From assembly GCA_965116665.1 (NCBI GenBank), contig OZ220709.1, forward strand, positions 372,001 through 436,000: a stretch of DNA of 64,000 bases. The letters run 5' to 3'. A model generated the notes under the pieces. The model did no database searches and had not been told where the DNA came from. It saw nothing but the letters and a program-made list of their open reading frames with translations. This stretch comes from Aldehydirespirator sp965116665. Lineage in GTDB: Bacteria; Actinomycetota; Acidimicrobiia; Acidimicrobiales; Aldehydirespiratoraceae. Position numbers and translations under genes: made by a program. Position 1 is the first letter of the stretch, and every line of letters begins with the position of its first letter. Shown here one piece after another: positions 40,854-49,425 of this stretch.

Positions 40854-41125
40854 GCCGTCGCGCGAAGCGAGGCCGTGGCCCGAGCGGCCCGTGAGCGAAG
40901 CGAACAAGAGCGGGAGCTGGAGGCCGAGCAGCCCGGCAGCGACCGGTGAGCCGTCGCGCGAAGCGAGGCCGTGGCCCGAGCGGCCCGTGAGCGAAGCGAA
41001 CAAGAGCGGGAGCTGGAGGCCGAGCAGCCCGGCAGCGACCGGTGAGCCGTCGCGCGAAGCGAGGCCGTGGCCCGAGCGGCCCGTGAGCGAAGCGAACAAG
41101 AGCGGGAGCTGGAGGCCGAGCAGCC
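40824..41125 (+). repeat. Three perfect 96-bp tandem repeats plus a partial fourth
   Basis: Units 40824-40919, 40920-41015 and 41016-41111 are identical; 41112-41125 begins a fourth. The first unit contains the tadE stop. The inner ~50 bp of each unit is dispersed repeat C in reverse orientation. The 353-bp stretch 40854-41206 between tadE and the STAS gene holds only these repeats, a short unique piece and the STAS promoter. Confidence 0.95.
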
Positions 41126-41192
41126 TTGACGGGAGCCATTGCCGGGCATCTTCGCGCCTGTCCGAAGACGCATAGTCGGCATCCTTAGGCGG

Positions 41193-41198
41193 TACTGT
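41193..41198 (+). promoter_or_regulatory. -10 box of a leaderless promoter for the STAS gene
   Basis: TACTGT followed by 8 nt and GTG 41207. Confidence 0.5.
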
Positions 41199-41206
41199 TC
41201 TGCTTC

Positions 41207-41584
41207 GTGTCCGTGACGATTCGGTGCTCGGAACGGTCTGGTTGGACCGTTCTCAGCGTCGGTGGCGAACTCGATGTGGTCGGTGCACCCGACCTCCGCC
41301 AGGCCGTCGTCAAGACGGTGGCCGACGGCTGTCGCGGGCTGATCCTGGACATCTCGGAGCTGGACTTCATCGACTCGTTCGGCATAGGCGCGGTAGTCGC
41401 TGCGCTGAAGCGCCTGCGCCAGCGGGGCGGCGAGTTGGTGCTGGTGTGTCCTTCGCCCCGGATTCGCAGGGTGTTCGAGATCTGCGACCTGGACAGGATC
41501 ATTGCGATACACGACTCGATCGATGCTGCGGCAGGGTCACGGCCGGACCCCGCGGCTGCACCCTCGGTTCCGGTCACGTCATGA
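41207..41584 (+). CDS. STAS-domain anti-sigma factor antagonist
   Basis: A 125-residue SpoIIAA/RsbV-like protein. VLSVGGELDVVGAPDLRQAV opens the domain, and the phosphorylatable Ser57 lies in DFIDSFGIGAVVAALKRL. In its unphosphorylated state such a protein binds an anti-sigma kinase to free a sigma factor. The partner kinase is the next gene, overlapping by 4 bp. No matching SigB/SigF-type sigma gene is in the window. The tail after residue 110 is disordered and Ala/Pro-rich. Confidence 0.9.
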   Translation: MSVTIRCSERSGWTVLSVGGELDVVGAPDLRQAVVKTVADGCRGLILDISELDFIDSFGIGAVVAALKRLRQRGGELVLVCPSPRIRRVFEICDLDRIIAIHDSIDAAAGSRPDPAAAPSVPVTS

Positions 41585-42015
41585 GCAGCGCCGCGAGTCA
41601 CACCGTCGAGATCGAGATCCCGCCCCGGCCCGACTACGTGTCTCTGGTTCGGGTGGTGGTGGCCGCCGCGGCAGAGTTGGAGCCCAGCTTGGCGGCGTCC
41701 CGGATCGATGATCTCCGGGTGGCAGTGTCGGAGGCGACGACGAACGCGATCCAGGCCCACATCCGCGCCGGCTGCACACGCCCAGTGCGGGTCAGCTGCC
41801 GGCGATCCGGCGCGCGGGTGTCGGTCGTGGTCACCGACGAGGGGCCCGGCTTCGACGCCGGCGCGCGGTTGCAGGCGCCGCCTTCGGAGACGCCGGTCCG
41901 TCTTGGCCGGGAGTCGGGAATGGGCATCTCGATCATGAGAGCCCTCGCCGACGAGTCGAGCATCGACTCGGGGCCGCAGGGCACCGACGTCCGCCTCTGC
42001 TTCGAGCAGTCCTAG
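41581..42015 (+). CDS. RsbW/SpoIIAB-like anti-sigma factor serine kinase
   Basis: A 144-residue HATPase_c protein with N-box VSEATTNAI, G1 box DEGPGFD and G2 box ESGMGISIMRALAD. It should phosphorylate the STAS protein encoded just upstream and hold an unidentified sigma factor. ATG 41581 overlaps the STAS stop (ATGA). Confidence 0.9.
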   Translation: MSSAASHTVEIEIPPRPDYVSLVRVVVAAAAELEPSLAASRIDDLRVAVSEATTNAIQAHIRAGCTRPVRVSCRRSGARVSVVVTDEGPGFDAGARLQAPPSETPVRLGRESGMGISIMRALADESSIDSGPQGTDVRLCFEQS

Positions 42016-42070
42016 AGGCCGAGCGAGGCGTCGCAGGAGCGATCACTGCCCCTCGCTGCGGTGGCCGCTG

Positions 42071-42412
42071 TCAGTCGACGTCGCCGGTCCCGGCGGACCT
42101 CTGCTCGTCGGTGCCCAGGTCGTCTATGGCGAGGTGGCCGGTGTGGCCGGTCCGGTGCACCGCTCGCAGCAGCAGATGGGCGACAACGGGCAGCGTCACG
42201 ATCATCGCGGCCGCGGCGATCACCAGATAGCCGGCACCGGCCCAGCCGAGCAGGGGAGCTGCTCCGACCGAAGTCAGCAGCAGGGCCACCGGGCTGGCCT
42301 TGCCGGCGGCCTGGATCCGCGCGAACGGCGTGGAGAAGCGCAGCAGCCCGATCCCGGCCAGCACTGCGATGACCGCGCCGGCAACCATCAACGCTTCGGC
42401 TGCAGCCCTCAC
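42071..42412 (-). CDS. mnhG: Mrp/Mnh Na+/H+ antiporter subunit G
   Basis: A 113-residue membrane protein of the MnhG/PhaG family: GAVIAVLAGIGLLRFSTPFARIQAAGKASPVALLL is the family core (R-D-Y-R-H-equivalent region with three membrane helices). Last gene of the seven-gene Mrp operon, overlapping mnhF by 4 bp. The 55-bp gap downstream separates it from the convergent kinase gene and shows only a weak inverted repeat. Confidence 0.9.
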   Translation of the reverse strand: MRAAAEALMVAGAVIAVLAGIGLLRFSTPFARIQAAGKASPVALLLTSVGAAPLLGWAGAGYLVIAAAAMIVTLPVVAHLLLRAVHRTGHTGHLAIDDLGTDEQRSAGTGDVD

Positions 42413-42687
42413 AGCTCGGTCCTGACGTTGGCCGGGTCGCTATCTCGCTCCAGGAACCGGCTGGCCGCGAACGTACCCGCCAGGCCGACCAGGGCGATGA
42501 CGATGAGGAGCACGAGGAACGCGTGGCTCTGGCGCTCGGCGGCGTCCACGGCGATAGCGCCGACCAGCGACACGAGGGCGACCTCCACCGCGATCACCCG
42601 GTCGGCGAGGCTCGGGCCGCGCAGCAGCCGGTAGAGGCCGCAGAGACCGGCCACCGCGAAACCGGCGATAGCGACCGTCGCCATCAT
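42409..42687 (-). CDS. mnhF: Mrp/Mnh Na+/H+ antiporter subunit F
   Basis: A 92-residue protein with three membrane segments and the family motif YRLLRGPSLADRVIAVEV. It overlaps its neighbours by 4 bp on each side. Confidence 0.9.
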   Translation of the reverse strand: MMATVAIAGFAVAGLCGLYRLLRGPSLADRVIAVEVALVSLVGAIAVDAAERQSHAFLVLLIVIALVGLAGTFAASRFLERDSDPANVRTEL

Positions 42688-43193
42688 GGGCCGCCCATCG
42701 GATTCGAGGTCGGCAGCGCCTTGCAGGCCAGGTCGGCGAGCTTGCGGGCGTGGGCCACGGTCGCCTCGCGTTTGCTGCCGTGCAGGAGGTGGATGTAGTA
42801 GCGGCCGGTCCGGCGGTCGACATCAACGACCGCCGTCCCCGGGCTGAGGGTGATCGACGCCGACAACAGGAGCATGTGCTCGCTGCCGGTGACCGGCAGG
42901 TCTACGGCGACGATGGCCTCCTCGGTGCCGTCGTTGGGGGTGGCGATCTCCACCGCCACGTCGATGGTTGAACGGGCGAGGTCGATCAGCACCAGCCACG
43001 CGAACCGCAGCAAGGGCCGGAACCGGATCACATGGCGGCTCGTCGCCCCACGGTCGACGGCGAGCACGACGATGGAGAGGGCGAGGCCGGACAGCACATT
43101 GGCGACCGACACCGATCCCCAGAGGCCGCACCAGACAAGGGTGAGGCCGACCGTGGTCACGACCCGCCGCGGGGTGCCTGCGTACCTCCTCAC
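42684..43193 (-). CDS. mnhE: Mrp/Mnh Na+/H+ antiporter subunit E
   Basis: A 169-residue protein: N-terminal helices (LTLVWCGLWGSVSVANVLSG), then a cytoplasmic ferredoxin-like domain with LLLSASITLSPGTAVVDVD, the family hallmark. GTG 43193 is chosen because it overlaps the mnhD stop by 4 bp (GTGA), the pattern used throughout this operon. Confidence 0.9.
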   Translation of the reverse strand: MRRYAGTPRRVVTTVGLTLVWCGLWGSVSVANVLSGLALSIVVLAVDRGATSRHVIRFRPLLRFAWLVLIDLARSTIDVAVEIATPNDGTEEAIVAVDLPVTGSEHMLLLSASITLSPGTAVVDVDRRTGRYYIHLLHGSKREATVAHARKLADLACKALPTSNPMGGP

Positions 43194-44674
43194 GGTCGCA
43201 CCGCCGCGATGTAGGTGGCGGGGTTGCGAAGGCTCTCGGCCGCCTCGGTGGAGAGATCCAGCAGCGTTCCCGCGAACAGCGACACTATCAACGTGCCGGC
43301 AACGGCTATGGCGGTGGCAGTGTGCATGGTCCGCTGGCCCCGGGTCGAGGCGGGGCTCGGCCGGGGACCATCGGCCGGCCGACCCCAGAAGACCTCGTTC
43401 CAGATCTTGCTCATCGACAGCAGCGTCAGGCCTCCGGCCACGAGCGCGGCCACCACCACTACCACGGTGCCCCCACGGTCGATGGCGGCCGAGATGACCG
43501 CCAGTTTGGCGACGAAGCCGGAGAAGGGCGGGATGCCGGCCAGGCTCAGGGCCGGGACGGCGAACATGACGGCGACCAGCGGCTGGCGGCCGGCGAGGCC
43601 GCCGGACCGGTCCAGCGAGCTCGAGCCCTCGTGGTTCTCGATGAGGCCACCGACGAGGAAGAGGACGGCCTTGACCGGCATGTGGTGAATCAGGAACAGG
43701 ATGGACCCGGCGACGCCGGCGACGGTGAAGAGGCTGAGACCCATGAGCATGTAGCCGATCTGGCTGATGACATGGAAGGACAGGATGCGCTTGACGTCGG
43801 ACTGGGCCAGAGCACCGAGGACGCCGATGACCATGGTGGTGGCGGCCACCATCAGCATGAGCGGCCCCAGATCGTCCATGGCGGTGAGGTTGTGGAACCG
43901 GATCATCGAGTAGATCCCCACCTTGGTCAGCAGGCCGGCGAAGACCGCGGTGATGGTGGTGGGCGCGGTGGGGTAGGAGTCGGGCAGCCAGCTGAACAGG
44001 GGGAACACCGCGGCCTTGGTCCCGAAGACCACCAGGAACCAGGCTCCGATGCCGAGCCGGACGCCGGTGTCGAGTTGCGGTATCCGCTCGGCCAGCAGCG
44101 CCATGTTGACCGTGCTGGTGGCGCTGTAGACGAAGGCCACGCCCAGCAGGAACAGCGTCGAGGCCAGCAGGTTCATCACCACGTAGGTCATGCCCGACCT
44201 CACCTGGTCCCGGTTGCCCTGGTGGGTCAGCAGCACGTAGCTGGAGACCAGGATCAGCTCGAAGGCGACGAAGAGAGTGAACAGGTCTCCGGTGAGGAAG
44301 GCCAGCGAGACGCCGGAGGTGAGCACGCACAGCAGAGGCCCGCTCAACTCGGGATTGGCGGCCCACACCGTCCGGCGCTGGCCTATGGCGAAGATCTCCA
44401 CCACGAAGATGATCGTCAGCGCGACCGGGAGGATCAGAGCGGCGAACAGGTCAGCCACGAGAACGATGCCCAGTTCGGGGGCCCAACCCCCGACCGCGAC
44501 GGTGTGGGTGCCGTCACGGGCGACGGCCACCAGCATGATGTGCGAGGCGAGTGCGGCCGAGCCCAGTCCCGCGACGACAGCCAGGTCTCGCCACAGGGGG
44601 CGGGAACGCAGGGCGAGGCTGCAGGCCGCGGCCACCAGCGGGGCGACGATGGCGATCGAGATCAGCTCGGTCAT
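43190..44674 (-). CDS. mnhD: Mrp/Mnh Na+/H+ antiporter subunit D
   Basis: A 494-residue polytopic protein of the proton-conducting NuoM/NuoN-like family. KAAVFPLFSWLPDSYPTAPT carries the lysine and the charged helix pair expected in the proton path; AQSDVKRILSFHVISQIGYM is the broken-helix region. It forms the ion-translocating core with subunit A. Confidence 0.93.
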   Translation of the reverse strand: MTELISIAIVAPLVAAACSLALRSRPLWRDLAVVAGLGSAALASHIMLVAVARDGTHTVAVGGWAPELGIVLVADLFAALILPVALTIIFVVEIFAIGQRRTVWAANPELSGPLLCVLTSGVSLAFLTGDLFTLFVAFELILVSSYVLLTHQGNRDQVRSGMTYVVMNLLASTLFLLGVAFVYSATSTVNMALLAERIPQLDTGVRLGIGAWFLVVFGTKAAVFPLFSWLPDSYPTAPTTITAVFAGLLTKVGIYSMIRFHNLTAMDDLGPLMLMVAATTMVIGVLGALAQSDVKRILSFHVISQIGYMLMGLSLFTVAGVAGSILFLIHHMPVKAVLFLVGGLIENHEGSSSLDRSGGLAGRQPLVAVMFAVPALSLAGIPPFSGFVAKLAVISAAIDRGGTVVVVVAALVAGGLTLLSMSKIWNEVFWGRPADGPRPSPASTRGQRTMHTATAIAVAGTLIVSLFAGTLLDLSTEAAESLRNPATYIAAVRP

Positions 44675-45057
44675 GTCGCCGCTGAGTCCTCAGGCTCGCC
44701 CGGCAAGCCTTCGGAGGCCGCGATCCGGCGGTCCTCGAGGTCGTCCTCGACCAGGTCGTCGCCGGTGATGGTCCGCTGGCGCCTGGCCAGGGCCAGCAGG
44801 AACAGCGTCAATCCGAACGAGATCACGATCGCGGTGAGGGTCAGGGCCTGCGGCAGCGGGTTGGCCATCGCCTCCGGTTCCGCCTGACCGGCGATGGGGG
44901 GACGCCCGGCCGGCCCGCCGGCCGCGATCAGCGCCACCACGGTGGCGTGGCCCAGCAGGGAGTAGCCGAGGACGATCCGGCTCAGCGATCGCCCGGTCAC
45001 GAGGTACAGCCCGACCGCGGTGAGACCGCCGACGGCCAGCAGCAGCGCTCCGTTCAT
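44671..45057 (-). CDS. mnhC: Mrp/Mnh Na+/H+ antiporter subunit C
   Basis: A 128-residue NuoK-like protein with three helices and ANPLPQALTLTAIVISFGLT, the conserved helix of MnhC. ATG 45057 overlaps the mnhB stop by 4 bp. Confidence 0.92.
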   Translation of the reverse strand: MNGALLLAVGGLTAVGLYLVTGRSLSRIVLGYSLLGHATVVALIAAGGPAGRPPIAGQAEPEAMANPLPQALTLTAIVISFGLTLFLLALARRQRTITGDDLVEDDLEDRRIAASEGLPGEPEDSAAT

Positions 45058-45506
45058 TCCTGCTCCCGGTGGTCCGGCGCGGCCGGCGGGTCGGCTGCGA
45101 ACTCGGCCGCTCCCAGCCCGTCGAGCACCGCCATGACGGTTCCCACGACGATGGCCGCGACGCCGATGTCGAACAGCAGGGCTGAGCCGGTCTTCACCTT
45201 GCCCAGCAGGGGAAGCTCGAACGACAGCACCTGCTGGTCGAACAGCAGGTCGCCCCAGAGCAGCGGCAGCAGGGCGACGCCGGCCACGATGAACACGCCC
45301 GCGGCCACCAGAGTGGCGCCGTAGGTGGGCCGGAGGAATCCCGCGATGGTCCGCAGGGCGAGCACGGCGCCGAACACCAGCCCGGCCGCGAACCCGCCTC
45401 CGGGGTTGTTGTGGCCTGCGAACAGCAGGTAACAGCCGAGGACGGTCGCGAAGGGACTGGCCGCCCGGATCCCGAGACGGATGATGGGAGCGTGCCCGTC
45501 GATCAT
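45054..45506 (-). CDS. mnhB: Mrp/Mnh Na+/H+ antiporter subunit B
   Basis: A 150-residue membrane protein; FAGHNNPGGGFAAGLVFG is the MnhB signature, and KTGSALLFDIGVAAIVVG follows. ATG 45506 overlaps the mnhA stop by 4 bp. Confidence 0.92.
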   Translation of the reverse strand: MIDGHAPIIRLGIRAASPFATVLGCYLLFAGHNNPGGGFAAGLVFGAVLALRTIAGFLRPTYGATLVAAGVFIVAGVALLPLLWGDLLFDQQVLSFELPLLGKVKTGSALLFDIGVAAIVVGTVMAVLDGLGAAEFAADPPAAPDHREQE

Positions 45507-47755
45507 GGCGCCGATCCCTCCGGGCGGCCGGAGGCCCGGGCGAGGGCCAGCACACCGAGGGCGACCGTGGCCAGCACCAGGACCTCGCCCAGAGTGTCGA
45601 GGGCCCGTATGTCGGTGAGGATCACGTTGACGATGTTGCTCCCGCCGCCCTCGTCGACCGATGAGGCTGCCATCTCGGCCAGCGGCGGGGCCGCCACCGG
45701 GCTGCGGGACGCGGCCGCGAGCCCGATCACCACCGCGGTTCCCCCGAGCCCGGCCACCGTTATCCGCACCGTTCGCCACCGCAGCCCGACCCTCGGGAAG
45801 CTTCGGGAGAGATGGCCGAAGGCGAGCACGAACCCGACCACGATGGCCGCCTCGACCAGAAGCTGGGTGAGGGCCAGGTCGGCGGCGCCGTGGACCACGA
45901 AGACGGCGGCGACCGCGATGCCGGCCGCCCCGAGCGCGAGCCCTGCGGCGAGACGGGTGCCGACGAAGGAGAGGGCTAGGGCGGCGCCGATTATGGTGAC
46001 GGCCAGCACCGCCTGCAGCGGCGTGTCCCACGCCACGACGTGATCGAAGCTCAGATCGCCCAGGAACGGCAGGGCGGCGAGGGCAGCCGTGCCCGCCATC
46101 GTCACCAGGTACACCGGCAGCGAGCCGTGCTGGAGCCGTGCGCTGGTCGCTCGACCGAAGGCCATCGTGGCCTCGATGGAGGCGTCGGTCCAGCGGGCGC
46201 CGTACTCCACCGGGACGCGACCGAACCGGCGGCTCATCATCAGGCCCAGGCTCGCGCCCAGCGCCAGGACGATCGCGGAGATCCCCAGGTCCAGCGTCAG
46301 GCCCGGCCAGCGGTGCAGGTCGCCGACTTCCGCGGCGCCGGCGAGGCGGGCGGCGGCGGACCCCAGGACACCGTTCAGCGGACCGAGCGCCGCGTAGCCC
46401 ACCAGCCCCGCCAGCCCGAGAACCGCGGCCGGGACGCTCAACGCATTCCGTCGCGGGGCGAGCGACGTCTCGGGGCCCGGGCCGAACACGGTCACAAGGA
46501 ATCGCGCCGTGTAGGCGACCGTCAGCACCGAGCCGCCGATCACCCCGAGACCCACGATCCACGCCTCGGGCCCGTCCAGGGCCAGCGCAGCCGTGATGGC
46601 CGTCTCCTTGGCGACGAATCCCAGCAGCGGCGGGGCGCCGGCCATCGACATCCCGGCCAGCACGGCGACGGTGAAGGCCACCGGCATGGAGCGGGCCAGA
46701 CCACCCAGCTCGTCGATGTTGCGGGTCCCGGCCCGTACGTCGATCTCCCCGACGATCAGGAACAGCGCGCCCTTGAACAGGGCGTGAGCCACCAGGAGGG
46801 TCACCGCCGCCAGCGCGGCCTTGGCCGTGCCGACGCTGAACAGGGTGATGAGCATGCCCAGCTGCGACACGGTGCCCCACGCCAGCACGAGCTTGGCGTC
46901 GCGGTGGCGCAGAGCCCCTATCGCGCCCCAGAAGATGGAGGCGGTCCCGAAGGCGAGGCCGCAGGCCTTCCAGGCCTCCAGCCCCCCCAGGGCGGGACCC
47001 ATCACCGCCACCAGGACCACGCCCGCCTTCACCATGGTGGCCGAGTGGAGGTAGGCGCTGACCGGGGTGGGAGCGACCATCGCCGAGGGAAGCCAGGGGT
47101 GGAACGGCACCTGGGCCGACTTTGTGGCCGCGCCGATCATCACGAGCACGGCGCCGAGGGTGGCGGTGGACCCGTGAACCGGCGCCATCTCGCTGATCAG
47201 CGTCGTGCCGGCTGAACGGGTCACGAGCAGCAGGCCCGCCAGCAGGACCAGCCCACCGCCGGCGGTGATCATCAGCGCTTGGCGGGCCGCCGCCTGGGCC
47301 GGCTTGTCGGTGTGCTTGTGCCCGATGAGCAGGAACGACGTGACCGACGTCAGCTCCCAGAAGACGAACAGCGACCAGACCGAGTCCGCCCAGACCAGGC
47401 CCAGCATCGCCGTCGAGAAGGCCAGCAGTGTCGCCGCGAACCGGCCGATTCCCGCAGCACCGGGCGCGAAGTACCCGTAGGCGTAGACGAACACGCCGAA
47501 GCCGATCCCCGACACGATCAGGGTCATGACGTCCACGAAGGCGTCGACCCTCAGGGTCATGGCAAGATCGAGGCCGGGCACCCAGGCCACGTCGGCCGAT
47601 TCGGGCTGGTGGTCCCCGAGTCTGGTGGCGGCCCAGACCGCGGTGACTGCCGGAGGAACCGCTCCCACCAGCAGGCCGCGGCGCCCCAGCCGGCGACTGG
47701 TGGCGGCCAGCAGGATGCACACCGCGACGTGAAGCACGAGCAGGCTGAAGATCAC
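45503..47755 (-). CDS. mnhA: Mrp/Mnh Na+/H+ antiporter subunit A
   Basis: A 750-residue NuoL-like protein, first gene of the operon. SLFVFWELTSVTSFLLIG, KSAQVPFHPWLPSAMVAPTPVSA (in two parts: conserved lysine and LP-AM-APTPVSA) and HALFKGALFLIVGEID mark the proton-path helices. The C-terminal part carries the MrpA/MrpB-like tail (LTQLLVEAAIVVGFVLAF). Complete Mrp complexes exchange Na+ for H+ at high pH or salt. GTG start with GGAG about 15 nt upstream. Confidence 0.93.
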   Translation of the reverse strand: MIFSLLVLHVAVCILLAATSRRLGRRGLLVGAVPPAVTAVWAATRLGDHQPESADVAWVPGLDLAMTLRVDAFVDVMTLIVSGIGFGVFVYAYGYFAPGAAGIGRFAATLLAFSTAMLGLVWADSVWSLFVFWELTSVTSFLLIGHKHTDKPAQAAARQALMITAGGGLVLLAGLLLVTRSAGTTLISEMAPVHGSTATLGAVLVMIGAATKSAQVPFHPWLPSAMVAPTPVSAYLHSATMVKAGVVLVAVMGPALGGLEAWKACGLAFGTASIFWGAIGALRHRDAKLVLAWGTVSQLGMLITLFSVGTAKAALAAVTLLVAHALFKGALFLIVGEIDVRAGTRNIDELGGLARSMPVAFTVAVLAGMSMAGAPPLLGFVAKETAITAALALDGPEAWIVGLGVIGGSVLTVAYTARFLVTVFGPGPETSLAPRRNALSVPAAVLGLAGLVGYAALGPLNGVLGSAAARLAGAAEVGDLHRWPGLTLDLGISAIVLALGASLGLMMSRRFGRVPVEYGARWTDASIEATMAFGRATSARLQHGSLPVYLVTMAGTAALAALPFLGDLSFDHVVAWDTPLQAVLAVTIIGAALALSFVGTRLAAGLALGAAGIAVAAVFVVHGAADLALTQLLVEAAIVVGFVLAFGHLSRSFPRVGLRWRTVRITVAGLGGTAVVIGLAAASRSPVAAPPLAEMAASSVDEGGGSNIVNVILTDIRALDTLGEVLVLATVALGVLALARASGRPEGSAP

Positions 47756-47921
47756 CGGTCCGCCTCACTCCGCGCTTGTTCTAAGGTGTAACTTCTCACG
47801 GCTGGCACCCACCACAGGCCGAGCGATTGCACCACCGACCCCGCTTGCTCGAACGGCTCACAATAGCGAGGTCTTACTAAGGTGCGTATCGGCCCACCCG
47901 ACAGTACTGCACGGAAATCCC

Positions 47922-49282
47922 ATGGCGTCAGACCCCCCGAGACTCCCCGGCGAGCCTGAGTCGTCGCCCCGCACATGGATCGGCAGCGACCGCTGGCTGG
48001 CCCGGGAGATCGGCCGGCCGATGCAGCGTTTCTTCCACCTGCAGGCCGGCGGCGGGATCGTGATGCTGGCGGCCGCCGTGTTGGCCCTGGTCTGGGCCAA
48101 CTCGCCCTGGCGGGACTCGTACCACGCCCTGCTCGAGAGTCACACCCGTGTCGAGTTGGGCGGCCTGCTGGTGCTGGACAAGCCCTTCGAGGCATGGATC
48201 AACGATGCGTTGATGGTGCTGTTCTTCTTCGTCGTCGGCCTCGAGATCAAGCACGAGCTTGTCGTGGGCCACCTGCGGAAGCCCGCGGCCGCCGCGTTGC
48301 CGGCGATCGCCGCCATTGGTGGGATGGCGGTTCCGGCCGCGCTGTATGCGGCCTTCAACGCGGGCGGTACCGGCTCTCCGGGCTGGGGGATCCCGATGGC
48401 GACCGACATCGCCTTCGCGGTCGGGGTGGTTGCGCTGGTGGGACGGGGCGTCCCCAGCTCGCTCAAGGTCTTCCTGCTCACCCTGGCGATCGTGGACGAC
48501 ATCGGGGCGATCGTCATCATCGCGATCTTCTACACCGACGAGCTGTCGACGGGCTGGCTGGCGACCGCGGCCGGCATCGTGGTGCTGCTCTTGCTGATGA
48601 GGCTGGGGCGCGTCTGGTACAGCCCGTCTACCTGGCGGTGGGGCTGGTGTTCTGGTTCGCGCTGTTCAAGTCCGGCGTGCACGCCACCATCGCCGGCGTG
48701 ATCATGGGCCTGTTCGCTCCGGCACGCCCACTGCTGAGCAGGACGGGGCCCATGGACGGGCCCATGGGAATGTTCTCGGAGCGCGTCCTGAGCGCGGAGG
48801 ACGCGCGGCGGCTGGCTTTCGAGGCGCGGGAGCGGGTGGCGGTGACCGATCGGCTCGCGGACTGGCTGCACCCCTGGACGAGCTTTGCGATCATCCCGGT
48901 ATTCGCGCTGGCCAACGCCGGCGTCGAGGTGTCCCGCGACTCCCTGGCTCAGGCCCTGGCCTCGCCCATCACGATCGGGATCGTGGTCGGCCTGGTGGTG
49001 GGCAAGATCGTGGGAGTGTCGTCGTTCACATGGCTGGCTGTGCGGCTCGGCGTGTGCCCCCTGCCGGAGGGGGCCACATGGCGGTCAGTGGTGGGCGTCG
49101 GCGCGCTGGCCGGCATCGGCTTCACCGTGTCGCTGTTCATCACCAACCTGGCGTTCACACCCGAGCACATCATCTCCCAGGCGACCATCGGCATCCTGGT
49201 CGCCTCGACCATTGCTGCCCTCGTCGGTGCCGCTATCCTCCGCAGTTCTCGACCGGCGGGCTCCGCCGCAGCGGCGCAATAG
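47922..49282 (+). pseudogene. nhaA: nhaA Na+/H+ antiporter split by a one-base frameshift
   Basis: The first frame (47922 to about 48623) encodes a normal NhaA N-terminal half, including GIPMATDIAFAVGVVALVG and LAIVDDIGAIVIIAIFY with the twin Asp of the ion site. The homology then continues in the -1 frame from GTC 48626 (VYLAVGLVFWFALFKSGVHA) to the stop at 49282, giving about 218 further residues. Joining the halves yields ~452 residues, the normal family length. One base is missing in AGCCCGTC (48621-48628), next to a CCC run. No slippery heptamer typical of programmed frameshifting is seen. A sequencing or assembly error is as likely as a true pseudogene. Confidence 0.85.
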
Positions 49283-49425
49283 AGCCGTGCCAGTTCGGCG
49301 GCGTGCCTGTCGAGCCGGATCCCGCCGGTCCTCGACCGGTTTCCCAACGCTTGCCAACCTCTGCTTATCCTGTCCCAGTCCCCATCTGTTGACGGGCACC
49401 CGCCCGTCGGATCGGTTCCTACTCC

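Noticed and set aside
40824..41125. CRISPR-like array
   Set aside because: The 96-bp units are directly adjacent with no unique spacers and no cas genes in the window; it is a tandem duplication.
42016..42070. Terminator between the anti-sigma kinase gene and mnhG
   Set aside because: Only a 7-bp stem with a loop of about 26 nt is present; too weak to call.
48600..48640. Programmed -1 frameshift in nhaA
   Set aside because: No slippery heptamer and no downstream pseudoknot could be recognised; NhaA proteins are not known to use frameshifting. A deletion or sequence error is simpler.
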